This document shows positions 38,332 through 48,416 of a DNA stretch of 64,000 nucleotides, in pieces. Origin of the DNA: Limanda limanda. Taxonomy: Eukaryota; Chordata; Actinopteri; Pleuronectiformes; Pleuronectidae. Position numbers and translations under genes: made by a program. The stretch's first letter is position 1. The number at the start of each line of letters is the position of its first letter. The stretch spans positions 7,976,022-8,040,021 of the forward strand of contig NC_083638.1 in the NCBI RefSeq assembly GCF_963576545.1, written 5' to 3'. The notes beneath the pieces were generated by a model. That model saw only the letters and a program-made list of their open reading frames with translations, did not search any database and was not told the DNA's origin.

Positions 38332-39122
38332 AAACAGACGGATCCCGGCGCCCGCCCCACGTCGCACACTGACACGAACACGAACACATTTCACCGGAGC
38401 ACATCACAGATCGACTTATTCTGAGAAACACACACGGCCCTGGTACAGTGAGGAAGAGCCTGTGGTGAGATGTGGAGTCATCTGCCCGTCTTGTTAACCT
38501 TCTTGCTTCCTCTCTTAAATAAAAAACATAAAGGCCAAACATTTGGGTTCAACGCATTTCTTCCTCCGTTTTAGTGTCAAGGAAACAATCTGTGACGAGA
38601 CAGACGGAACAAGACGTCAATTAAATCAAGAACACCATCTCTGTACTGCAGAGTCAACGGATTAAATCCCCGTTGGTAACAAAGTGGGCCGGAGCGCTGG
38701 TATTGATTTACATAGACAAGCTGTGGGTTGACGAGGAGACCTGTCAGCACCGGAGTCTATTTGAGGTTAAAGCTCTGTGTAAAGAGAAATCCTGGTGCTA
38801 AACGGTATTTAAATTCAACAACGTGGAGCAGAGGAAGGAAATTGTCGATGTTGGATCTTTTCATTGAGCAGAACTGCTGGGTTTCACAGACAAGGTCTAA
38901 GTTTGCATGTTCTCCTCGTGTCTCACAGTGCAGCTGGATTGGGACCAGGGGTTTATTGGACACTGATTATAGGTGTGAATGGTTTGTCTCTATATGTTGG
39001 GCTCTACGATACACTGGCAACTTGTGCTACTCGCCCAGTCACCAACTCTGTTTATAAAGAGTTAGAAATTGCCGCCATATTGTGCTCCACTGTGGTTGGC
39101 AGGAATTTCCACCTAGGTGATA

Positions 39123-39450
39123 CCATAGACTAGATGAAGACGGACAACAAATCAGACAAGGTCTCCAGACCAAACTAAAAATTCAGAATAAATGGTTTCT
39201 TTCATTTTTGGCTTCAGTTTTTTCAGGCTACATAATCAGGATGGAATATCTTCATTTTGATCAGAGACTGATTTGTGAATGGTCGTTCTTGTGAAGAGGC
39301 GGGACCTCGATGTCGCTGATCCAGCCAATGGAAACACAAACTCTGGCCTCAAATGACTTCAAAAGCAAGATGGCGGCCCCCGTATCTAGGACATTTTGGC
39401 TTCATGTTTGTACAAAGGAAGTGTCGTCCATCTCTACCTACAGTCTATAG
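39123..39450. mobile_element. MITE-like fish repeat with CCATAGACT/AGTCTATAG ends
   Basis: Left end CCATAGACTAGATGAAGACGG, right end CCATCTCTACCTACAGTCTATAG; these are imperfect inverted repeats. The interior has CAAGATGGCGGCCCCCGTAT and GGACATTTTGGCTTCATGTT, recognised from a very widespread teleost element. No open reading frame. Confidence 0.6.
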
Positions 39451-41095
39451 GTGTAACCAACATACAACCAAGCACTGAGAAACCTTTTCTTCTTCGTGCT
39501 GCAGAAATAAAGGTTCCACTGTTTATAATTCAATTGGCATCGACTTGTAATAAAAGGTTGCTGCAGATTTCATCGATATTCCTCTGTGTATGATATATAA
39601 ACGTTCCCTGTTCCTCGCCATAGGAACCTGGGGAACAGGAGCTGTCCACTCTACTGAGGCGCCAATTATTGTTTTGCACATGGCAGCAGCTTCTTTCATT
39701 TTGTGAGGCAGAGCCGGGTGGTGTACGGCAGCTAAGTGGTTTGCACCTTAACTACTAGACAACCACTCGTTTACTCAAGCCAATGTGGAGATGTCACTTT
39801 TCACTATCGTCTATAACTTCTTCACAAATCCAGCTCACAGATGCACAAGTGGACAGTGAAGGAAGCAACGGATTCTTTATTAATTGGTAACCTGCTGATC
39901 AAGTGTCAACAGCTAGAAATTAAAAGCCAATTAATACATTTAAACTGTGATAGGTTGTCTGTAATAGAAGCTGTTATAGTACACACACACACACACAGCT
40001 GTGACTACACACTCCCTGATAGTTGTGTGATGATGAACACATCCACCGTTACAGATAATTAGGAGCCCTTCCATTCAGAGACAGTAATCATTGCAATCAG
40101 CAGTAATCGCCGTGCTCGGCTTTAAAAACGTCAAACCATTATTTCTACGATGACCGCTTCTGAAATCTCAACAGATTTATCGATACGAGGAAGTTTTATC
40201 TGCGTGATTATCTTCTTTTTTTCTTTGAGGGAGAAATCATTGAAGTTTTTTCGCTTCCTCTTCTGCCGTCATGTGATTTGAGGTTTTTCATGGAGACACT
40301 ATCATTTATATTTCATATTTCCTACCGTATCCCTCCTGCTTTTCCTTTTGACAGAGCAAGAGAGGTGTGGAGAAACCTGTTGCTTTCACGTCTGAGCTGA
40401 GGCAATCTCGCCGTTAGCTCCCTGAGTGAAAGATACTGAAAATTGTCTCTGACTCAACCTGGTTTCTGCTCTATGTTTCTGAAGTGCAGGATTTCATGTC
40501 AGGTTTTCTTCTGCTCAGATTTCCTCTCCCTGCAAGTTCAGACATGATGTTTACTGCAGGTTTCAACCAGTTAAATTTAGATCTAAATGAAATTTAACTC
40601 CAGTGACAAGTATGACAGCTACGAAGGAAGAGCAGTATTTACACTTCACTAATATTGAATGAGGTGAGTGGAGAATAGACCTGGAATCATCACGTTATCT
40701 GTCCAACCATAGACAGAGATAGAATCCATAGTCACAGACAAGCTGAGTGAATTCTGTTTGTAGTCCTCACATCCATGTTGGTCTGTTTGTAGTTTGAAAA
40801 TATCTATCGATGGAGATACGGCAAACTATTCATGTCGTTGAATATTTCTCTTTTTTAAAAAGTAAGTTCCGACCCTGCCTGCACGAGTCACGACTGCATA
40901 TTTTTTTTAAAACAGATATTTTCCCTTAATAATGTCGACTGCAACAATCCGTCAAATACTAGAGAAGAACAATGTGGTCCATGAAATATCGCCTGGGAAT
41001 GTCGGTAATGAGATGCACTGACGCTCATTTTTGCAGCAAACTTCTAATTGGATCTACGTGCACTAAAATGTAGAGAAAACAGGATGTAGTGTTTA

Positions 41096-41117
41096 TGTTG
41101 TTGTTGTTGTTGTTGTT
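41096..41117. repeat. (TTG)n microsatellite
   Basis: Seven TTG units. Confidence 0.9.
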
Positions 41118-43280
41118 TCTGGCATGTTCTCATTACACAAAGCAAAAGTGTCAATTAAACTGACGTCAATGTTTCAGACGACGTTATTGAAATTGTCACT
41201 TTTGAGGGTGTTTGTAAAAAAAACAGTTTTTGTGTTGATGAGAAACACAGAAGAAACGGTTTGCTTTGAAAAGCATCTTCATAATTCAGGGAGTTACACT
41301 GCAATGGAATAATAGCGTTAAATAAACATTGACATAATTAAAACCTACAATAATGTATTTACGACCAAAGAGGCTGACAGGATATGTGGATGAATATGCC
41401 AACAGATATTCAGATTATTCAAAATGCTGCCGACACCCTGAATTAAATGAATTACATAAAATCTGTTTTTTCCACTCCATCATAGCTGTGTTCTTCATAC
41501 TGTGAATAAAAACAAACAAAACAAACACTTTTCATTACACAGTCTCTTCTGACTTCAGTCCGTCTTGCCCAACAAGTCGTTCTTACACTTCCTGTGTAGT
41601 TCTGGTTGCTTTTTGAAGAACAAGGCGGTAAACCAAAAGCAGGTTTTATTTCTGTTGTTAATAAAGTGATGTCTGCACTGTAGCTGCACTGTTTGAGACG
41701 CGTTACATTTTTCTTTTCATTTGCGAGCAATTGCAAAAATTGAGCAATTTCGCAGTTGCCCATTTCGCTGCTTATAACTCGCCTATTTCAACTTTCACAA
41801 AAACACATTTTTCCTCACAACAAGAAAAGCGTTTTGCCACAGGCGAACATAAGAGGCGGCCGCAGCCACTTGAGAACTTCTCCAGAAAAGATGAGACCTC
41901 CGTGATGACCGGTGTTATTACCACTCTGCTCTGTGTGTCGGCAGGGAAAATCACAAATGCTCCGCGAGTTCAAGTCTCACACATCGAGAGTTTTGTAGTA
42001 CAATTATTCTGAGTAATCTCAAGTATCTAAACATTTTATGAACCTTTTTTGGCCCATTAGCTGTTTTTAGCATAGTCCTGCTAAAAGTCACACAAACCAC
42101 TGCCCAAAATAAACACTGGTTTTGATTGGTCCCAGTCAGGAAAGCTTCAGAACCGGAGCCAATTGGCTAGAAAGCGGTAAAAAAATGTAGGGATTCAGGT
42201 TTGAGTATTTTTAGCAGATCCTGTACAACAGAGAAGTCTCTTTATTCAATTTAGTCAATTGCAAATTCATCTTCTCCCTTTCAGTCCCACAATAGAATTC
42301 CTTGCGAAGCGACTCGTTCACAGAGGCTAGTAACCTTCCACTCGCTCTGTTTCATAGAAGCTTCTCTTCCACTTGTTCTCCTCATTGTATTTTTGGCTGT
42401 TGAGAGGGAGGAAGGACACAAGGAGATTACCGCAGTTTGGGCAAACCCTCAAACTACTGACACACCATCGAGCTCCAGTGAGATCATAACACTGGTGCAC
42501 TGAGGAATCCCACCCACGTGCAAATGCATCATCATTATTTACCAGAGGATCCCTACAGTATGTACGGGGGATATAACTTCACTTGTCAGCTGGAATTCTA
42601 TTGTCTACAACATATTTCCAATGGAACTGGTTTGTTCTGCTTCATGTACAGAGTAAGATGAGAAACAAGATTTGTTCGAATCGAAGATTGAGCTATTTGG
42701 GATCGGGAAAAGAAGCTTTATCTAAAAGGTTGAAAAATGAAATTCAAAAACTGAACGTGACGAGTACAAATGGCTCTTTACTTAAACCTTTTATATAATT
42801 TTCAAGACATGTGACAAATGAACTGCATCGTGATCCGCTAGCAACGTAAGCAACTCTTAAGGAAAGACTCAGGTTCAGGGTGGCTGGTTTCAAACCATGA
42901 TAACGTATTTTATAAAGTGGTTTTAATCAGCGTCTTGGATCTCAATCGGTTAAACTAACTAGATGTAACGTGTTAAGCTGTGAGCTGTAGATTTATATTT
43001 AACTACTAGTATCACGCCAAGAGCAAATAATCACATTGTCAAAATGTGGAGTAATTGCTTTTTGTTTTTGTTTTTTCTAGTTTAACGTAAACGCTTCGGT
43101 CAGGAATCATCAAATATGCAACGTGGACCTGTAAAGGTGAAGAGCAACAGGTACTAAGCTGTCCAGTGGTGAAGTGCCTCCGTGTGGATTTCTGCTTTAA
43201 ATGGGATTCGAAAAGAACAAAAGATTAGAATCGACAACAGGGTCGATCAAACCTTAATTAAGGACCATTTCAGTCCTGAA

Positions 43281-43564
43281 ACCCGGCTGCTCACTTGTCA
43301 TATGTTCAGGATAATTGGTCTAAATGGCTGATAAGAGGCGTGCGTATAGATTTCAGGGATATCAGAATCCAGGCTGCATTCGTTGTCAACAGTTAACTAT
43401 TTAACGCTAATGATTTTGAGCAGGAGAGTCAATGAAGAGTAAAGGACTCCATGGATGCACAGCTCGGTTTCCCACGAGTTGCGTGAGCACGGAAATCTAT
43501 TCGACTAAACAGTGATCAAATAAATCAAATAACCTGTAAGTGATGAACTGTCTCTAATTTGTCA
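43281..43564. repeat. Intronic 284-bp duplicated unit, copy 1
   Basis: Starts ACCCGGCTGCTCACTTGTCA and ends GAACTGTCTCTAATTTGTCA. It is the same length as copy 2 at 46213-46496, with about seven mismatches and no indels by eye. The sequence is complex, not microsatellite-like, has no transposon ends, and contains TAATT/TAATGA motifs. It lies 3.7 kb inside intron 2 from exon 2. It could be a low-copy repeat or a duplicated regulatory element. Confidence 0.85.
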
Positions 43565-44109
43565 GGAACTGAAGTGCTTGTTCTTTTCTCCCTAACTCAC
43601 ACCTCACGCTTCTAGTCCTGGGTCAAAAAAGCTAATTTTCCCCCTGTGGTGAATATGATGTCCCTCATTATCAGGGCTGATCAAAGAGCTGCTGGGATCC
43701 ACTCTGCTGTTACACAATTTCACACACAGACGCAGGAACCATCTGCGAGGCCGTGATGTCTGAGTCAGTCTGGAAACATCCCGACTCAGGAGCAGACTCA
43801 GGTCACGAGCTGCTTTCAGACGCACACTGACCTCAGGATAATCTCCCAAATATTATAAAGAGCGGCTATACGTGATATTGCAAGTAGGAGTGTTTTCCTA
43901 CCAGAGCTGGAGTAAAAAACTCTGGATAACGTGGGAGTGAGTTCATAATAAAGAATAAATAAGGAATAAAGCAGAAGAATATCTGAAGGGGGCACGTTGG
44001 TGATGTTTCTGACACCTGATGGACAAAAGAATATAAATATCTACACACGTAGAAGACTGACGAAGATGTCAACATGAAAACAAAATGAAATTTGAGGGGT
44101 TTCTCCCGC

Positions 44110-44340
44110 GGGGGTCTTCATATTTATAATTTATATATTATTGGCACTATCACCAATCTCTGCACCTTAGCACCACACGTGCCAATAACGCCGTTACTGT
44201 ATATATTTTTTTCTATTTTGTTCTATATTGTTGCTTTTATATTGTTGTTTTATGTTCGGTGCACCAATGACACCAAGGCAATTTCCTGTATGTGCAAAAA
44301 CATACTTGGCAAATAAAATAATTCTGATTCTGATTCTGAT
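44110..44340 (+). mobile_element. LINE/SINE-type 3' tail
   Basis: AT-rich segment ending GGCAAATAAAATAATTCTGATTCTGATTCTGAT. CACCAATGACACC ... CAATTTCCTGTATGTGCAAA followed by AATAAA and a short TTCTGA tandem tail is typical of fish LINE 3' ends. No coding part remains. Confidence 0.5.
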
Positions 44341-45357
44341 ATGTGAACGGCAAACTCCGGAAGAAGAAGTCCGGACCCCATTGTGCAAACGTTCCTCAGA
44401 GCTCATCTCTAAAAGAAATGGCTCCTGATGCTAGAAACTGAGTGAAGTCCTGCAGGATCCACTCTGGGACCTTGGGTGGAAATGCCTGTGATTGAGTCTG
44501 TTCTCTCAATGGATGGTAGGACCGGTGGGGGGAGGGTGGATGGGTGGAGGGGAGATGGAGTAATGAGGTTCACAATCTGGGTTCCGATGTAGGATGAGAG
44601 AACTAGGTCAGGTTCTCATCTGGACAAATTAACACATCACAGGAGTTCCCACAACGAAAGACAAAACTACAACAAACAGGAAAACATCCGAGCAATATGC
44701 CGAGTTGTGTTCCTCACTGTCGGAGCACAGCTGGATTATGAGCATCGTTTATCCTTCTTTGCACCGTGAGGTCAGACTTTTCCCAAACTGGTTCTACATA
44801 TCGTTTCTAGAGCAAATCCATATTTTTGTCAATCAGTGGTTAGACTGGTCCCAGCGTCCAGACGAGGACACGGCCATGCAGAGTTATGAACGCTAAGTGG
44901 AACACTGGACAATTCACCAGTGTCACAAACTGCTTCTCTCGCCATTTACGCAATCAAACAGATGAAATATGCCGTTGAGCTCGGAGCACAACATGATTGC
45001 ACACGGCCTTCATAACTCATCTTGAATAATCACTGACCCAATCAGCCACAGCGGCTGGAGGAAGGTTTGTAGCCACCTCATCACGGGCTGTTTGTTACTC
45101 TGAGCTGGAGCCGCTTCAACTTCTACACTTTACGCAACTTTGGTTGCAGCTGCTCTGAGGGAGCGATCTGGGTTACAGGGCCGAGGAAGCGGCGCCCGGG
45201 TGGGCAGCGTGTTAACTGGGTCACGACACCAGGTTCCCACCAGCGGCTCACCAGGGTCCTGGTTTCCATGGTGGATCGGCTGCTGTTCCCACACTATCTG
45301 ACTCCTGCACCTCCACCCTGGGAGCCTGGAAACCACAGGGGAGAGCCGCTCGGAGTC

Positions 45358-45417
45358 CGTGTGTGTGTGTGTGTGCATGTGAGTGTGTGTGTGTGTGTGC
45401 ATGTGAGTGTGTGTGTG
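45358..45417. repeat. Interrupted (GT)n microsatellite
   Basis: GT runs separated by two GCATGTGA units, so the block has a higher-order period of about 26 bp. A separate (CA)n run lies at 45590-45615. Confidence 0.9.
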
Positions 45418-46040
45418 ATTAGTGAGGAGTGAAGCCGTGCACCCCCCCCATGGCCTCCAGCCCTGCATCTTGGACTGATCCACCTCAGCAGCGTTGGCCA
45501 AGCTGCCCTCCTGCATTCACACAGAGCCAGGGGAGCAGCGAGCCAAGCACTCAAGGAAATAAGACCACATGCACGCGCACAATCACGCTCACACACACAC
45601 ACACACACACACACAAAATAGACTTCCACTATATGCTAATATCAGACTCAACACCCATCGCTGCCTGTTTTGGATTCAAGCTGCTGCTGTCGGTGCCAGT
45701 GACTTTGAATTTGAATATTCCCACAACAGAAAGTAAAGTTTCAGTATTTCCACTGAGCTGGAATCATACTGGACCAGTTCTGATGAACCCATAACTGCTT
45801 CCTTTTTGGATGTGCAGCAAATTGAAAATGAAATTTAACACATGCATGGTTGCCATTGCAGGTTTTTCTGGCGCTTCTCCTGAACTCGCAGCCAAACAGA
45901 GAACAGAACACACAACAATCCAACACTCTTCTCACACTGTCACCCAGATGTCTCTCTGATTTCTCTCTGTGATTTGAATCCAACTCTCTCTCCCTTGTCT
46001 CTAACAACTCAGCCTCTCTGAGCTGGAAGCTGAGAGCAAA

Positions 46041-46198
46041 GCAAAGTTATCTCCTGAGGCTGGAAACACATCTCACACCAACATGTCAGCAGTTTATCAT
46101 GTGAGGACCTGAGGCTTTGACATGGATGTGTAATTATGGAAAGTGTGAATTCTTATTTTCTTTATAACCATCCAAGCGACACGCTGTGCGCCCGCCAG
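46041..46198. repeat. Second local duplication, copy A
   Basis: CAAAGTTATCTCCTGAGGCT ... ACATGTCAGCAGTTTATCAT ... GGACCTGAGGCTTTGACAT ... ACCATCCAAGCGACACGC. It matches 46723-46880, apart from an inserted TTATTTATCCCTGTT in copy B and scattered substitutions. Confidence 0.8.
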
Positions 46199-46212
46199 GC
46201 TCCATTTCAGAC

Positions 46213-46496
46213 ACCCGGCTGCAGACTTGTCATATGTTCAGGATAATTGGTCTAAACGGCTGATAAGAGGCGTGCGTATAGATTTCAGGGATATCAGAAT
46301 CCAGGCTGCATTCGTTGTCAACATTTAACTATTTAACACTAATGATTTTGAGCAGGAGAGTCAATGAAGAGTACAGGACTCCATGGATCCACAGCTCGGT
46401 TTCCCACGAGTTGCGTGAGCACGGAAATCTATTCGACTAAACAGTGATCAAATAAATCAAATAACCTGTAAGTGATGAACTGTCTCTAATTTGTCA
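46213..46496. repeat. Intronic 284-bp duplicated unit, copy 2
   Basis: Direct-orientation partner of 43281-43564. It is flanked on the left by a 158-bp segment (46041-46198) that itself recurs at 46723-46880. A fragment of the unit's end (AAATAAATCAAATAACCCGT) recurs at 46692-46722. Confidence 0.85.
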
Positions 46497-46691
46497 AATC
46501 TACAAGTATTTATAAGATATGAAAGAAACTACGAAAAACGAATAATCGTGACGTGATTCTGCCCAAGTGGCAATAAGCAAAAATCAGCACTTCAAAATAC
46601 ATTAAAGGCCGTTCAGATCTTTTAACAGTCATTTCAACAGCTTAATATTCATATATTCCATATATTCCTATGTCAATACTGCAATAGTGTT

Positions 46692-46880
46692 CAAATAAAT
46701 CAAATAACCCGTAAGTGATAAACAAAGTTATCTCCTGACGCTGGAAACACATCTCACACCAACATGTCAGCAGTTTATCATGTTATTTATCCCTGTTAGG
46801 ACCTGAGGCTTTGACATATATGTGTAATTATGGAAAGAGGGATTTCTTATTTTCTTAATAACCATCCAAGCCACACGCCA
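46692..46880. repeat. Second local duplication, copy B, with fragment of the 284-bp unit
   Basis: The first 31 bp match the end region of the 284-bp unit, and the rest (from 46723) matches 46041-46198. In copy A the segment precedes the unit; here it follows a piece of the unit. The arrangement is therefore that of a tandem duplication with later deletion. Confidence 0.75.
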
Positions 46881-47102
46881 CACACCAGGCTCCTCTGGCT
46901 GTGACGCACCTGATCTCCATCCACCACCACCACCACCACCAGCACTGGTTTAGCATGGCACACCAGTGGATGTCAGTGGGAACAGTGGAGCAAAAGAATC
47001 CCACACACACACAGCTGGTTCAGAGGAGGCTCCCCGCTGTGCTCCGTCCTGACGCCGTGCACCACAAGGTGTGGCTGTACTGGAACTACTGGAACAAAGA
47101 AC

Positions 47103-47132
47103 CTGCGTGTGCGTGTACGTGTGCGTGTGCGT

Positions 47133-47167
<35 letters not shown>

Positions 47168-47168
47168 C
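47103..47168. repeat. (GTGCGT)n/(GT)n microsatellite near nell1 exon 2
   Basis: GTGCGT hexamers grading into pure GT, 95 bp from the exon 2 donor, inside intron 2. Confidence 0.95.
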
Positions 47169-47218
47169 AGCCATGCAACAGACATTTCTGAACTTCCACT
47201 AATGAGGAGGACACTGTC

Positions 47219-47258
47219 AGCGTGCGTGCGTGTTTGCGTGCGTGTTTGCGTGCGTGCC
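47219..47258. repeat. (GCGT)n/GTTT repeat abutting the exon 2 donor
   Basis: GCGTGCGTGCGTGTTT-type repeat, ending about 4 bases from the exon 2 splice donor (exon edge at 47263). Confidence 0.9.
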
Positions 47259-47262
47259 TTAC

Positions 47263-47385
47263 CTCGGAAGAGGAAGGCTCTGCTGCCGTTGTGCAGCCCC
47301 CCCACTTGGGTAATTCCATAGGTGGCATTAGCGAGGTCGAGTTCGTGGATGATATCAATCTGGTAATCTTGATCCGATCCCAGAG
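47263..47385 (-). CDS. nell1: nell1 coding exon 2 (N-terminal part of the TSPN/LamG domain)
   Basis: Exon of 123 bp between a CGCAG acceptor and a GTAAGG donor, open throughout in the phase set by exon 1. It encodes residues 17-57 and the first base of codon 58. The product reads LGSDQDYQIDIIHELDL and then a segment with two N-glycosylation sequons, NAT at residue 36 and NGS at residue 49, ending RAFLFR. From my knowledge of the family this matches the start of the mature NELL1 domain (DPDLQMDIVTELDL, then HNASKAFLF in human). The ELDL-N-T pattern fits NELL1 better than NELL2 (ELEL). This is the beginning of the thrombospondin N-terminal/laminin-G-like, heparin-binding domain. The donor lies only about 4 bases from a GCGT-rich simple repeat in intron 2. 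Confidence 0.95.
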
Positions 47386-47839
47386 CTGCGAGAGGAGAGA
47401 GATGAAGGTTAGAGGAGGTGACGCGCAGCGGAGGGGATCGAACTCACACGCACTTTTCACTAAACGTGCATTCCGCTGCTCAGGACAAAAAGGCAGATTG
47501 AGATGGAAGAATAAAGTCACGCAGATGTAATATTTATGCTCAGGATGGGATCTGCGCCCTCACGCACGGGAGCTGGACCGCGCGCACACGCTTAATAAGG
47601 TGCAAGGTGCCATCATCCCTCATCTCACCTTTACTGCTTATTTGCATGTGTTCACTCTATAAACTGCAAGATGCTTATAAATAAAATAAAAAAAACGCGC
47701 AGCAGTCCAGAGACACAACCTAGAAGAAAAATATAAAATCTACACAAGCTTGCGCGCAAAGGAGGAGCGAATATAAGAATAAGATATAAAGCTCCAGAAG
47801 ATCCCGTTATTCGCGGTGGAATTCCTCCCTGCGACTCAC
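47386..47839 (-). other. nell1 intron 1
   Basis: Short 454-bp intron with a GTGAGT donor and a CGCAG acceptor. It is CpG-rich around 47540-47600 (CGCGCGCACACGC) and A-rich near 47680-47735. No repeat element or other gene is seen in it. Confidence 0.85.
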
Positions 47840-47888
47840 CTGCTTTGGTAAAAAAGAAAAGCGATAACAAAGCCACGTAAATATCCAT
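47840..47888 (-). CDS. nell1: nell1 coding exon 1 (start codon and signal peptide)
   Basis: First coding exon of NELL1, a secreted, multimeric extracellular glycoprotein linked in vertebrates to osteogenic and neural signalling. The ATG (bases 47888-47886) opens MDIYVALLSLFFFTKA, a short polar start followed by a hydrophobic run, as expected for a secretory signal peptide. The exon is 49 bp: 16 codons plus one base. It ends at a consensus donor (GTGAGT), and its last G joins CT of exon 2 to give Ala17, so cleavage is likely near residues 16-19. The start has G at +4 but C at -3, so the context is moderate. The signal peptide diverges from mammalian NELL1, as is usual for leaders. The assignment comes from exact phase joining to exon 2 and from the homology of exons 2-4. 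An additional untranslated upstream exon cannot be excluded. Confidence 0.9.
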
Positions 47889-48020
47889 TTGTGTTGGAGA
47901 TGCTGTGCACAGTCCTCCTCCGTGCGCGTTGTGTATCCACTGTGCCTCTGGTCCGACTGATGCTGCGAGAGGAGCTCACCTCCAGAGGATGAGGAGGAAG
48001 GATCCACCAGCACTAGAGCA
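47889..48020 (-). promoter_or_regulatory. Putative nell1 5' UTR / proximal promoter
   Basis: The sequence directly upstream of the start codon is moderately CpG-containing and has no obvious TATA box at a usual distance. A poly-C/G tract lies at about 48020. It is placed only by position relative to the start codon; no transcription start can be read from the sequence. Intron 1 just downstream (47540-47600) is also CpG-rich, so the CpG-rich zone may extend across exon 1. Confidence 0.3.
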
Positions 48021-48416
48021 GGGGGGGGGGTTCCCTCACCGACACGTCACATCGGGTTCTACTGTCTGAGTGAGTCAGCTGGAACACACATGCACTGATT
48101 CCCACGTTTATTTGTGCAATTATTACAGAACCGGACCGCAGAGGGATGAGCTGGAGGATGATCTCAGATGGGATTGTGTGAAGTCCCCCCCCCTGCTCGG
48201 ATCAGTCAAACTCCCAGTTTTTTGGAGGTGAGAAAAACTGCCTTTCAGAGGAGAAGTGTGCAAGTGACGGACGTGGGAATCCTGTGGAAGGAGAGGGAAG
48301 AAAGCTCCAACTGCCCAAAGCATGAGATCATTCACAGAAATCACAGTGTCATGGGGCAAATTAATAAAAACAGCTTGAAATAACTGTGTGAAGACACTGA
48401 GATCTGCAGAATTAGA

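Noticed and set aside
47889..48110. A defined TATA-driven promoter for nell1
   Set aside because: No convincing TATA box or initiator could be placed, so only a broad putative 5' UTR/promoter region is listed.
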